Below the pieces are notes generated by a model. That model was not told where the DNA came from, made no database searches, and worked only from the letters and a program-made list of their open reading frames with translations. The position numbers and the translations under genes were made by a program. This document shows positions 9,180-16,959 of a stretch of DNA of 64,000 bases, one piece after another. The stretch spans positions 65,731 through 129,730 of the forward strand of contig CAKSFR010000008.1 in assembly GCA_934454635.1 (NCBI GenBank). Reading direction: 5' to 3'. How positions within the stretch are numbered: the first letter of the stretch is position 1; each line of letters begins with the position of its first letter. The DNA is from an uncultured Ruminiclostridium sp. Its GTDB lineage: Bacteria; Bacillota; Clostridia; Oscillospirales; Ruminococcaceae.

Positions 9180-9605
9180 ATGGGCTATAAGACAAAACAA
9201 GGCGAACAGATAACCGCCCTTTTAAAAAAATATTCGGACAAGCATCTTACCGCAGACGAGGTTTCCGAGCTGCTGCGCGGAGAGGGAAACTCCGTCGGAA
9301 AAGCGACCGTATACCGAAATTTAGATAAACTCGTCATGAACGGACAGGTTCGCAGATATACGCTTGAGGACGGAAGCCCTGCGTGCTATCAGTATATCGG
9401 CTCGGAACACTGCCGCGAGCATTTTCACTTGAAATGCCTGCACTGCGGAGAAGTTATTCATCTTGAGTGCGACTATCTCAGCGACCTTAACAAGCATTTG
9501 CTTGAGCATCACGCCTTTGAAGTTGACAATTCAAAAATAGTGCTGTACGGCGTCTGCGGAAAGTGCAAAAAAGGGGGAGAAAAAGATGGCTCTGATAGAA
9601 TGTAA
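9180..9605 (+). CDS. Fur-family transcriptional repressor, likely Zur-like, 141 aa
   Basis: The N-terminal winged helix (TADEVSELL, GKATVYRNLDKLVMNGQVRRY) is followed by the Fur metal-binding and dimerisation region. The latter has the regulatory-site pattern HCREHFHLKC, a CLHCGEVIHLEC structural zinc pair, HLLEHHAFEV, and a second CxxC near the C-terminus (VCGKC). Length is typical of the family. GGAGG sits eight bases before the ATG. Its 3' end overlaps the metal ABC ATPase gene by 20 bases, so the regulator and transporter are co-transcribed and translationally coupled. Zinc is the most likely co-repressor given the znuCB-like partners, though manganese or iron cannot be excluded. Confidence 0.9.
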   Translation: MGYKTKQGEQITALLKKYSDKHLTADEVSELLRGEGNSVGKATVYRNLDKLVMNGQVRRYTLEDGSPACYQYIGSEHCREHFHLKCLHCGEVIHLECDYLSDLNKHLLEHHAFEVDNSKIVLYGVCGKCKKGGEKDGSDRM

Positions 9606-10299
9606 AAATCTCTGCATGAAGTACGAAGGCGTAAGCGCCTTTGAGAACGTATCTTTCACAGTTGACGACGGCGATTTTCTTTGCATTGTCGGCGAAAACG
9701 GCTCGGGAAAATCCACGCTTGTAAAAGGCATTCTCGGACTTAAACAGCCAAGCGAGGGCGAGATAAGCTTCAACGGACTAAAACAACGCGAAATAGGATA
9801 TCTCCCCCAGCAAACTCCCGCACAGAAGGATTTCCCCGCAACCGTGCGTGAAGTAGTGATATCGGGCTGCCTTAACCGCAACGGCGGCAGTCCGTTTTAC
9901 ACAAAAGAAAGCAAAGAGCGCGCCGCACACATGATGCAGCTTATGAAAATCGAGAACATTGCAAAAAAAAGCTATCGCGGTCTTTCAGGCGGTCAGCAGC
10001 AGCGCGTGCTTCTTTCCCGCGCAATGTGCGCAACGGAAAAGCTGCTTTTGCTTGACGAGCCTGTTTCCGGACTTGACCCTATGGTGACCGCGGAAATGTA
10101 CGAGGCGTTTGACCGCCTGAATCACGAACAGGGCGTTACAATAATAATGGTTTCCCACGATATTCACAACGCGGTTCACTACGGAAATAAAATACTGCAC
10201 ATGGCGCGCGGTTGGTACTTCAGCGGCACTGCCGAAGAATATATGCAGACAGATACATTTCACACTATGGCGGGAGGGTGTTTTCATCATGATAAATGA
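9586..10299 (+). CDS. znuC: Metal ABC transporter ATP-binding protein, ZnuC-like, 237 aa
   Basis: This is a canonical ABC ATPase: Walker A GENGSGKST near residue 37, Q-loop YLPQQ, signature LSGGQQQRVLLSRA, Walker B LLLLDEP followed by the D-loop SGLDP, and the switch His in MVSHD. Length and the GYLPQQ context match the zinc/manganese ATPases of the ABC-3 importer group. The protein would power divalent-metal uptake with the adjacent permease. It overlaps the fur-like gene by 20 bases and the permease gene by 11. No metal-binding lipoprotein (ZnuA) gene is in this cluster, so it must be encoded elsewhere. The symbol is given by family and context only. Confidence 0.88.
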   Translation: MALIECKNLCMKYEGVSAFENVSFTVDDGDFLCIVGENGSGKSTLVKGILGLKQPSEGEISFNGLKQREIGYLPQQTPAQKDFPATVREVVISGCLNRNGGSPFYTKESKERAAHMMQLMKIENIAKKSYRGLSGGQQQRVLLSRAMCATEKLLLLDEPVSGLDPMVTAEMYEAFDRLNHEQGVTIIMVSHDIHNAVHYGNKILHMARGWYFSGTAEEYMQTDTFHTMAGGCFHHDK

Positions 10300-11110
10300 A
10301 CTTGCTGAAATTTTCGGTTACAGCTTCATGCAGCGCGCCCTCATAGTCGGGCTTCTTGTTTCACTCTGCGCTGCGCTGCTTGGAACAAGTCTTGTTCTGA
10401 AGCGTTATTCAATGATAGGCGACGGTCTTTCGCACGTCGGATACGGCGCATTTGCAATCGCTGCGGCAAGCGGGATAACTCCGCTTTACATTGCCATTCC
10501 GACAGTTATCGCTTCCGCATTTCTGCTGCTGCGCCTGAGCAAGAGCAGCCGCATAAACGGCGACGGCGCAATCGCCATACTTTCGAGCAGCGCGCTGGCG
10601 ATCGGAATGATCGTTCTTGCGGTCGCCGACGTATCTATCGACGTGAACAGTTATATGTTCGGGAGCATTCTTGCCTTAACTGACAACGACGTTATGCTTT
10701 CCGTGATATGCTCGGTTATCGTATGCGTTATGTATCTTGTATTTTATTATAAAATTTTTGCGGTAACATTTGACGAGAGCTTTTCACGCGCGACAGGCAT
10801 ACACGCAGGCATTTACAACACGCTTATCGCTGTACTTACGGCTGTTATCATCGTAGTCGGAATGAGGCTCATGGGCGCTCTTCTTATCTCAAGTCTGATG
10901 ATTTTCCCTTCTCTCACCTCAATGCGCGTCTGCAAGAGTTTCAAAAGCGTTACTATATGGTCAGTGATAGTGTCGGTTTTCTGCTTCACGGCAGGACTGC
11001 TGCTTTCGTATTATATCGACATACCGACCGGCGCAGGAATCGTTGCGCTGAATCTGGTTGTTTTTCTCATAGTGTGGGCTGTTGGCAGGCTAACCAAAAG
11101 AGATGAATAG
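10289..11110 (+). CDS. znuB: Metal ABC transporter permease, ABC-3 family (ZnuB-like), 273 aa
   Basis: This hydrophobic protein has about eight membrane spans and the ABC-3 hallmarks: MIGDGLSHVGYGAFAI early on, DVNSYMFGSILAL in the middle, and a conserved RLMGALLISSLMIFPS segment. It forms the membrane channel of a zinc- or manganese-type importer, with the upstream ATPase. The ATG at 10289 lies inside the last codons of that gene, so the pair is translationally coupled. The operon ends here, after which a palindrome-rich convergent spacer begins. No solute-binding protein gene follows. Confidence 0.88.
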   Translation: MINELAEIFGYSFMQRALIVGLLVSLCAALLGTSLVLKRYSMIGDGLSHVGYGAFAIAAASGITPLYIAIPTVIASAFLLLRLSKSSRINGDGAIAILSSSALAIGMIVLAVADVSIDVNSYMFGSILALTDNDVMLSVICSVIVCVMYLVFYYKIFAVTFDESFSRATGIHAGIYNTLIAVLTAVIIVVGMRLMGALLISSLMIFPSLTSMRVCKSFKSVTIWSVIVSVFCFTAGLLLSYYIDIPTGAGIVALNLVVFLIVWAVGRLTKRDE

Positions 11111-11198
11111 CTTTAGCCACGCCTGCGAAAAATTCACATAAGCACATTCGCAAAAGTTTTGCGCACAAAGCAGGACTTTCCCCGCTTATCCGCAGCCG

Positions 11199-11307
11199 GG
11201 CGCGGGCGCGCGGTCATGCTTTCGGCTTAAGCAGAAAGTATGTGTGCGGCGGCGAAGCCGCCGCACCTGTGTTTCGCTGCGCGAAACACAGACCGCGCGC
11301 CCGCGCC
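11199..11307. repeat. Cloverleaf-like palindrome cluster between convergent genes
   Basis: An outer perfect 17-bp inverted repeat (11199-11215 with 11291-11307) encloses three hairpins. The first pairs CTTTC (11219-11223) with GAAAG (11234-11238), extended by CATG/TATG with one wobble. The second has perfect 10-bp arms around GAA (11244-11266). The third has perfect 11-bp arms around TGC (11267-11291). None carries a clear T-run, so it is not an ordinary terminator. The 214-bp spacer otherwise holds only a short palindrome, CGCAAAA-G-TTTTGCG, near 11149-11163, which could end the znuCB transcript. Confidence 0.75.
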
Positions 11308-11324
11308 GTCCGCTTATGCCTGTC

Positions 11325-12866
11325 TTACTTAAGCGAATAGAACCCCGCCGACATAGGCGCGGCGAGAACATTTCCTTCGCCGATTTTTGCCTCCGTACCG
11401 AAGCTGTAAATACACCCGGCTACGGAGAAATTACCGCCGAACGCAGCCTCACGAGCCGCAGGATTGATAACAACGAGAATTTTCTCATTTTCCACACTTC
11501 TGATATATGCAAGCGGATACTCGTTCTTCTTCGCGTAAACGAACTCGATTTCTCCCCTGCTAAGAAGCGCCGGGTGTTCACGGCGTATACGGATAAGCCG
11601 CTTTATCTCACTGTAAAGCGAGCTTTCGTCATTCATCTGAGCCTGTACGGTAGGACGGTCAGCGGCGGGATCGGTCGAAATATACAGCTTGTCGGAAGCC
11701 GCCGTGCTGAAGCCCGCGTTTACACCGTTATCCCACTGCATTGGAGAGCGCGAACCTGTACGGCCGTATCCGCCCTCCACAGAAATAAGATTTTCAACAT
11801 ATCTCATGCCTATCTCGTCGCCGTAGTAAATAAACGGCGCGCCGGGCATAGAGAGCAAAAACGCAAAAGCAATCTTCAGTTCGTCGCCATGAATGCTCCG
11901 CGCAAGTCTGTCCATATCATGATTTCCCGACGGGATACAAATAAGACCTTTTTTGCCCGCTTTTTCATAGTTTTCCTTATATTTTGCGACAAATTCCGAA
12001 ATATCTCCCTTGCCGCGTGAAGAAAAGAACGGCTCGGGACAACGGAAAAGATCGTTATAGTGCGACGGTCCGAAGTGAAGCAGAAAATCCATGTGAAATC
12101 CGCCGAGAAGCGATTTATCGGGTTCGCCCCACTCGGAAACCATTGCCGCCTCGGGAAATTCCGCGTCCAGAAACTCGCGTACATTCTGCCATAGCTTTAT
12201 TGTTCCCTTTCCGTCCGCGTCATTCTTAACAAGCGAACCCGCCATATCAACTCTGAATCCGTCGCAGCCCATTTTCAGCCAGAAACGCATAACATCTTTC
12301 ATAGCTTCAAGCGTTGCGCGCGGACCCGACGCATCCTGCGACTGCTGCCACGGTCTTTCGGGTTTGAAGTAACCGTAGTTAAGCGCAGGCTGATGCGAGA
12401 AAAAGTTTACGGCGCACGAACCGTCACGATCTGAAATTCCACGGAGAGAGCCCATTCCCGTCGGCTCTTCCCATATGCTGTCCGTCCACACATAACGATC
12501 TGTAAACTCATTTTTTTCAGCTTTCATCGATTCTTTGAACCATTTATGTTCAATCGAAGTATGTCCCGGAACAAGGTCAAGCAAAATGTGCATTCCACGC
12601 CCGTGTACTTCATCAAAAAGCTGCTTCAAATCCTCGTTTGTGCCATATCTCGGCGCGGCAGTATAATAATCCGACACGTCGTAGCCTGCGTCGCCGAACG
12701 GCGACATAAAACAAGGGTTCAGCCATATCGCATTGCAGCCAAGCTCGCGGATATAATCCAGCTTTTCGATTATACCTTTGAAATCGCCTATGCCGTCTGC
12801 ATTCGTATCCTTGAACGACTGCGGATAAATTTCATAAAAAATTGCATCGTTAAGCCATTTTGCCAT
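11325..12866 (-). CDS. GH13 alpha-amylase-family glycoside hydrolase, 513 aa
   Basis: The (beta/alpha)8 barrel starts with IFYEIYPQSFKDTNADGIGD and GCNAIWLNP. The GH13 catalytic triad is visible: nucleophile Asp in GCDGFRVDMAG, acid/base Glu in MVSEWGEPD, and the transition-state Asp in SGNHDMDR. A short beta domain closes the protein. There is no signal peptide, so it acts in the cytosol on imported alpha-glucosides, as oligo-1,6-glucosidase or trehalose-degrading subfamilies do; the exact linkage cannot be read. GGAGG precedes the ATG at 12866. It stands alone behind its own promoter, with a small palindrome between promoter and start. Confidence 0.9.
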   Translation of the reverse strand: MAKWLNDAIFYEIYPQSFKDTNADGIGDFKGIIEKLDYIRELGCNAIWLNPCFMSPFGDAGYDVSDYYTAAPRYGTNEDLKQLFDEVHGRGMHILLDLVPGHTSIEHKWFKESMKAEKNEFTDRYVWTDSIWEEPTGMGSLRGISDRDGSCAVNFFSHQPALNYGYFKPERPWQQSQDASGPRATLEAMKDVMRFWLKMGCDGFRVDMAGSLVKNDADGKGTIKLWQNVREFLDAEFPEAAMVSEWGEPDKSLLGGFHMDFLLHFGPSHYNDLFRCPEPFFSSRGKGDISEFVAKYKENYEKAGKKGLICIPSGNHDMDRLARSIHGDELKIAFAFLLSMPGAPFIYYGDEIGMRYVENLISVEGGYGRTGSRSPMQWDNGVNAGFSTAASDKLYISTDPAADRPTVQAQMNDESSLYSEIKRLIRIRREHPALLSRGEIEFVYAKKNEYPLAYIRSVENEKILVVINPAAREAAFGGNFSVAGCIYSFGTEAKIGEGNVLAAPMSAGFYSLK

Positions 12867-12886
12867 AATTCTTCCTCCTTCTGATA

Positions 12887-12898
12887 ACCGTTTGCGGT
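12887..12898 (-). promoter_or_regulatory. Candidate operator of the GH13 gene
   Basis: The perfect palindrome ACCG-TTTG-CGGT lies between the -10 box and the ribosome site. On the minus strand it reads ACCGCAAACGGT, which has the CGCAAACG look of LacI/MalR-family sites. Weak evidence by itself. Confidence 0.35.
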
Positions 12899-12904
12899 AA
12901 TATT

Positions 12905-12933
12905 ATTATATCACATTGCCGTATTCAATTCAA
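12905..12933 (-). promoter_or_regulatory. Sigma-A promoter of the GH13 gene
   Basis: On the minus strand TTGAAT (12928-12933) and TATAAT (12905-12910) are 17 bp apart. The -35 box overlaps the stop codon of the upstream gene. Confidence 0.7.
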
Positions 12934-13529
12934 CGCCTTTTAAAACAAAAATCACACTTTTCGCCTCCCGTTCCGAGAGTTCCGCTTCTCTCAAATTCAA
13001 AGTCGTTCAGATTTCCGTATATGTACACATCGCTTGCGCAAAATCCCGGAGTAAGTTCGGGACAACCAAGCTCTTTCAGATATTTACAGTAAGGACAATC
13101 GAGAATATTGAACCTCATCTCGCTTTCCGAAAAAGCGACCCATTCGTTGGTAAATCCACCCTCGTCGCCAAACGAACGATCCGCAACTTTATGCATAATT
13201 TTAAAAAAACGCCGTTTCATAAGGGGCAGCTTCATTAAATTGTTTATCAGTGCGGCAGAATTAGCGCTCACCCGCTTTACCGAAAGCTCCACCCACTCAT
13301 AAGCCTGTTTTGGATAATATTTTTTGAGCGTCAGGTATATTGCCGCCCGCTCACAGCAGTTGAGCCAATGGGAGTTTCTTACGCGATTTTTAATGTCGTG
13401 CATAGACTTTGTGCGCAGGTATTCGGCAAAAGCTTCCTCGGCAAAGCGCTGCGCGGTTTCTTTTCCCGCAGCAGCTTCAACAGCCTGCATAGTCGGTGCG
13501 TACGATTTACCTTTAAACATATTTTTCAT
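12930..13529 (-). CDS. L-2-amino-thiazoline-4-carboxylate hydrolase-family protein, 199 aa
   Basis: The C-terminal half carries the family's cysteine-rich signature: NILDCPYCKYLKELGCPE, then TPGFCASDVYIYG, and a final GTGGEKCDFCFKRR. The N-terminal half is helical, with an HDIKNRVRNSHW motif. The named member opens a thiazoline ring during L-cysteine synthesis, but most homologues in Clostridia are untested, and many sit beside TetR-type regulators and exporters. Here a promoter and a palindromic operator precede it, and the same palindrome controls the divergent ABC exporter. That points to a shared stress or drug-response regulon rather than cysteine metabolism. GGAAAGGAT is the ribosome site. 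Confidence 0.8.
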   Translation of the reverse strand: MKNMFKGKSYAPTMQAVEAAAGKETAQRFAEEAFAEYLRTKSMHDIKNRVRNSHWLNCCERAAIYLTLKKYYPKQAYEWVELSVKRVSANSAALINNLMKLPLMKRRFFKIMHKVADRSFGDEGGFTNEWVAFSESEMRFNILDCPYCKYLKELGCPELTPGFCASDVYIYGNLNDFEFERSGTLGTGGEKCDFCFKRR

Positions 13530-13560
13530 TTTTTCTATCCTTTCCGGTTATTTCATTATC

Positions 13561-13580
13561 AAGTTCGCGCACGCTAACTT
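13561..13580 (-). promoter_or_regulatory. Palindromic operator upstream of the ATC-hydrolase-like gene
   Basis: AAGTTCGCG-CA-CGCTAACTT is an inverted repeat with one mismatch per arm, giving the core GTTCGC-N4-GCTAAC. It lies about 10 bp downstream of a -10 box (TACAAT on the minus strand, about 13590-13595, with TGTACA 17 bp further upstream). The core matches the second operator at 13835-13850. Confidence 0.6.
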
Positions 13581-13638
13581 CAATAAATATTGTACCACAA
13601 ATTTCCGTTTCTGTACAGTACCTTGCCGCAGCTTTTTA

Positions 13639-13739
13639 TACTCAGCGCCAATTAAAAACTATACAAACGATCAAGTGTAATCTTTATATGTATGTGTTAT
13701 ATTGAGAATTTTTATCTATGGCTTTATTGGTGCTTAGTA
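13639..13739 (-). mobile_element. MITE-like palindromic element, copy A (101 bp, reverse orientation)
   Basis: It starts TACTCAGCGCCAATTAAAA and ends TTTATTGGTGCTTAGTA, so the ends are inverted repeats. Flanking triplets are TTA (left) and TTG (right), an eroded duplication. It lies between the two divergent promoters that share the GTTnGC operator and matches the four other copies in this window. Confidence 0.75.
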
Positions 13740-13797
13740 TTGCGCATTATTTCTACACAAATCAATTATCGGCGCTGCAAAATATGTCAAAATGCGA

Positions 13798-13826
13798 TTG
13801 ACAAGCAATATAACACATGATATAAT
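13798..13826 (+). promoter_or_regulatory. Consensus sigma-A promoter of the ABC exporter operon
   Basis: TTGACA (13798-13803), a 17-bp spacer and TATAAT (13821-13826) make a perfect consensus promoter. Such a strong promoter normally needs repression, consistent with the operator just downstream. Confidence 0.9.
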
Positions 13827-13834
13827 AGCATTGA

Positions 13835-13850
13835 GTTAGCCGACGCTAAC
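13835..13850 (+). promoter_or_regulatory. Palindromic operator of the ABC exporter operon
   Basis: GTTAGC-CGAC-GCTAAC is a perfect 6-4-6 palindrome starting 8 bp after the -10 box, over the expected transcription start. It shares GTTnGC-N4-GCTAAC with the site at 13561-13580. TetR-family repressors commonly use such sites; none is encoded nearby. Confidence 0.65.
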
Positions 13851-13877
13851 CAATTTTATTGTATGTGGAGGAAATGT

Positions 13878-14621
13878 ATGTCAATTTTACGCATAAGCAA
13901 TCTGAAAAAAGTGTTTGCCGATATGACAGCGGTGGACGGGCTGAGCCTGAGCGTTGAAGACGGCGAAATACACGGCATTCTCGGACCGAACGGCGCAGGA
14001 AAAAGCACGACGATAAACTGTATTCTCGGTCTTTTGGCAATAGACGGCGGAAGCATTGAATTTGCCGACGGAAAAAGCATTCGCGAATGGAGCGGCAACA
14101 TAGGATATGTCCCGCAGGATCTTGCAATATACCCCGAGCTTACTCCCGAAGAAAACATTTCGTTTTTCTGCGCGCTTTACGGCTATAAAGGAAAAGAACT
14201 TAAAGAGCGTGTGGACAGCGCCCTTGAATTTGTCGGTCTTGCTGATGTACGAAAGAAAAAATCAAAGGAATTTTCCGGCGGCATGAAAAGGCGGCTGAAT
14301 ATGGCGTGCGGAATAGCTCATGAGCCAAAGTTAATTATAATGGACGAACCTACCGTAGGAATCGACCCGCAGTCGCGCAACAGAATACTTGAAAACGTAC
14401 GCCTCCTTAACGAAAAAGGCGCAACCGTGATATACACCACGCATTATATGCCCGAGGTAGAGGCGCTCTGCAATAAGCTTACGATAGTTGACCACGGAAA
14501 GGTTATCGCAACGGGAACAAAAGACGAAATAATCGACAATATGCACGTTGACGGAATAAATCATGAATCCGGACTCGAAGAGGTCTTTCTCGCGCTCACC
14601 GGAAAAGAACTCAGAGATTAA
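13878..14621 (+). CDS. ABC-2 exporter ATP-binding protein, 247 aa
   Basis: This drug- or lipid-exporter type ATPase has Walker A GPNGAGKST near residue 38, Q-loop YVPQD, signature FSGGMKRRLNMACG, Walker B LIIMDEP with VGIDPQSRN, and the switch His in YTTHYM. The start at 13878 follows GGAGG at 13867-13871; an in-frame ATG at 13863 lies upstream of that ribosome site and is rejected. It is the first gene of a three-gene operon with two membrane subunits, preceded by a perfect promoter and an operator. The likely role is export of an antimicrobial, peptide or lipid; the substrate is unknown. Confidence 0.92.
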   Translation: MSILRISNLKKVFADMTAVDGLSLSVEDGEIHGILGPNGAGKSTTINCILGLLAIDGGSIEFADGKSIREWSGNIGYVPQDLAIYPELTPEENISFFCALYGYKGKELKERVDSALEFVGLADVRKKKSKEFSGGMKRRLNMACGIAHEPKLIIMDEPTVGIDPQSRNRILENVRLLNEKGATVIYTTHYMPEVEALCNKLTIVDHGKVIATGTKDEIIDNMHVDGINHESGLEEVFLALTGKELRD

Positions 14622-14631
14622 GGAGGACGCT

Positions 14632-15756
14632 ATGTTTTTTGAAATACTCAAAAAAGAGCTCAAGGTTTATTTTTCCTCCAAAATGAATATTATTTTCATG
14701 GTAGTTCTCCCGCTGCTGTTTATCGGCTTGTTCAGCGTTGCGCTGAAGGATTACATAGGAGCGGATTACGGCACGTTTGACAACGGAAAGGTCTTTTATT
14801 TTATGAATACCGACGACGCGGCGGCGGAAGAGCGCTTTTCTGAGATCTCAGAACGCCTTGAAGCGGCTTCCGAGGTCGTTTTTGAACAGGTCGGCGACCT
14901 TGAACAGGCGAAAAACGACGTTGAAGCAAGCAAAGCATACGGCGTTATAACGGTTAATGCGGACGGATACGACTATTACCGTTCGCCGTATAATGAAACC
15001 GAGGGTGGAAAGCTGCTGCGCAGTATGTTCGTTCAGGCAGCCGAAAACGCCTCGACGGATTCAGCTGACTACCCCGCAGTAATTGAAAACACCATTGAGC
15101 TTAGCATAAACGAGGTCGATTCAAGCGCATATTACACATTCTCGGCACTGGGATTTACGCTTATGATGCTGAGCGTAGGAATTGCAATTTCTATCTTCGA
15201 CGAGCGCGAAAACCGCACTATCGAGAGATACCGTATTTCCAAAGTCGGAATCGGGGGAATGTTCGCCGCAAAAATCATTGTCGGAATGATCGCGGGCTGC
15301 ATTCAGTTTGCTATTTCGTTTGCATTTTCCGCATTTGTTCTCGGCGTGGACTTGGGCGATAAAATAGGCTGGATGCTTCTCCTGCTTATGCTCGACAATC
15401 TATTTGCGGTTCTTCTCGCAGTCCTGCTCGGAATGCGCGGAAAGAACAAATCAATAAGTCAGGACAGCGTTCTTCTTATCACAATGCTCTCGGCATATCT
15501 CGGAGGCTCGGTAACGCCCGTTTACCTTCTGGAAAATATCCCCGTGCTGAGATGGCTCGTTAAAATAAGCCCGCTGTACTGGACAAATCAGGCGCTTATA
15601 AGCCTGTATAACGATATTCTCGATGAAAAGACGCTGTATAGTACGATCATTCTTGTCGGACTTTCGGCGGTCATGGCAAATCTCATTGCTTTAGGCGAAA
15701 AGAAGAAACATCACGTTCGTATAATTTACGAAAAAGAGGAGGAGGCGCAGGCATAA
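14632..15756 (+). CDS. ABC-2 type permease subunit 1, 374 aa
   Basis: The protein has one membrane span near the N-terminus (IIFMVVLPLLFIGLFSVAL), a large extracytoplasmic domain of about 140 residues, then five C-terminal spans, the usual plan of ABC-2 half-transporters. The cytosolic coupling segment FDERENRTIERYRISKVG and the NIPVLRWLVKISPLYW loop are typical of the family. AGGAGG sits just before the ATG at 14632, 10 bases after the ATPase stop. Its last base overlaps the next permease start (TAATG), so the two membrane subunits are translationally coupled and probably form a heterodimer. Confidence 0.9.
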   Translation: MFFEILKKELKVYFSSKMNIIFMVVLPLLFIGLFSVALKDYIGADYGTFDNGKVFYFMNTDDAAAEERFSEISERLEAASEVVFEQVGDLEQAKNDVEASKAYGVITVNADGYDYYRSPYNETEGGKLLRSMFVQAAENASTDSADYPAVIENTIELSINEVDSSAYYTFSALGFTLMMLSVGIAISIFDERENRTIERYRISKVGIGGMFAAKIIVGMIAGCIQFAISFAFSAFVLGVDLGDKIGWMLLLLMLDNLFAVLLAVLLGMRGKNKSISQDSVLLITMLSAYLGGSVTPVYLLENIPVLRWLVKISPLYWTNQALISLYNDILDEKTLYSTIILVGLSAVMANLIALGEKKKHHVRIIYEKEEEAQA

Positions 15757-16781
15757 TGTTTACCGTAATGAAAAACGCCTTTAGCGTGTTTAAGCTAAAT
15801 AAAGAATTCGTCATGGCAGTAGTGATACAGCCCGTGCTGCTCTTTTTGCTCATGTCGGTCCTGCTCCCGTACACAAAGGAACATTCCGTCGGCGTATGCA
15901 ACGCCTCGTCTTATGAAAGTGCGGCATATATCTGCGAGGCGCTCGAAGGTCTTGACGGCATACGCGTTGAAGAGGTTGAAAAGGACGATTTGCAGGATAA
16001 GCTGATGAACAGCAACATTGAAATAGCGGTAATTATCGCGGATAATCCTCTGACGGGAACTCCCGCCGCGCAAATTGTTTCAATCGGTGATTCCGAAATT
16101 AAAAATGCGGTGGAAGAAGTCATTTCCGCAACCTCTCTCTCGGGAAAATCAGCCGCAGCCGTGAATGTCAACGAAGTTCCGAAAAATGGGATAAACATAA
16201 GCACGACTCTTGCGTTTATGATATTCAAGACGCTTACCGCAGCTTCGCTTTTAGGCTCGCTTATTGTTGAAGAACGCCGCAACAAAATACGCGACCGCAT
16301 TTTTCTCAGCGGAATAAGCCGCGGCGCTTATCTCGGCGGAATGTCCGTTTTCTTCTTCATATGCATGGCGATTGGAACAACGATTTTCTTCGCAGTCGGA
16401 CAAATATTCAACTTTGATTTCGGCATGAAATACAAGTTCGGATATCTTATTATGATGTATCTTGCGGATCTGCTCTCGGTAGCGATATACGTTTTCGCGA
16501 GCGCGTTTGCGAAATCGGACGACGGGCTATGGATGTTCAGTTCGTTCGTGCTTATGCCGATGTCGCTTTTCTCGGGAATACTTTTCCCTTACGAATTTAT
16601 GCCGCAGGCAATGCAGATAATAGGCTCGTGCTTCCCTCACCGCTGGATCGCGAAAGGCGTAGAAATAATACAGCAGTCAGGCAGCATTTCAGGCGCATTG
16701 CCGTACATGGGAATGCTGGTAATTCTCTGCGCCGTCCTCTTTACAATCGGTACGCTTAAAACGCCTCGGCGCGCAGAATAA
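15756..16781 (+). CDS. ABC-2 type permease subunit 2, 341 aa
   Basis: This paralogous membrane subunit has an N-terminal span (FVMAVVIQPVLLFLLMSVLLP), an outside domain of about 130 residues, then a five-span C-terminal bundle with the coupling segment VEERRNKIRDRIFLSGIS and the CFPHRWIAKG loop. The ATG shares a base with the stop codon of the first permease. Together with the ATPase it completes a heteromeric ABC exporter. A strong terminator follows within 50 bases, so the operon has three genes. Confidence 0.9.
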   Translation: MFTVMKNAFSVFKLNKEFVMAVVIQPVLLFLLMSVLLPYTKEHSVGVCNASSYESAAYICEALEGLDGIRVEEVEKDDLQDKLMNSNIEIAVIIADNPLTGTPAAQIVSIGDSEIKNAVEEVISATSLSGKSAAAVNVNEVPKNGINISTTLAFMIFKTLTAASLLGSLIVEERRNKIRDRIFLSGISRGAYLGGMSVFFFICMAIGTTIFFAVGQIFNFDFGMKYKFGYLIMMYLADLLSVAIYVFASAFAKSDDGLWMFSSFVLMPMSLFSGILFPYEFMPQAMQIIGSCFPHRWIAKGVEIIQQSGSISGALPYMGMLVILCAVLFTIGTLKTPRRAE

Positions 16782-16828
16782 ATAAGTAAACTTTTCGGCA
16801 GCTTCCGTATTAATGTGAAAATAAATTA

Positions 16829-16868
16829 AAATAACCCGTGAGGAAAAAATCTTCACGGGTTATTTTTT
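16829..16868 (+). terminator. Intrinsic terminator of the ABC exporter operon
   Basis: AATAACCCGTGA pairs with TCACGGGTTATT around an A-rich loop and is followed by TTTTTG, with A-runs on the 5' side, so it may work in both directions. Confidence 0.9.
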
Positions 16869-16879
16869 GTTGAAAAATA

Positions 16880-16959
16880 TTCTTAGCGTCAATTAAAAAA
16901 TCGAATATAATCGTACATATACAGTCTATAGTTTTATTGGCGTTTATTGGCGCTTGGCG
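16880..16959 (-). mobile_element. MITE-like palindromic element, copy B (80 bp, shortened)
   Basis: The left end, TTCTTAGCGTCAATTAAAA, and right end, TTTATTGGCGCTTGGCG, match the family termini. The interior is shorter, and TTTATTGGCG is duplicated at the right end. The right flanking TTA (16960-16962) forms the stop codon of the GH74 gene, so the element abuts that gene exactly. Confidence 0.6.

Noticed and set aside
9180..11110. A complete ZnuABC set
   Set aside because: Only regulator, ATPase and permease genes are present; no binding-protein gene is found on either side.
13324..13680. Plus-strand open frame ending YSAPIKNYTNDQV
   Set aside because: It runs antisense to the thiazoline-hydrolase-like gene, and its tail comes from mobile-element copy A. 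It has no ribosome site.
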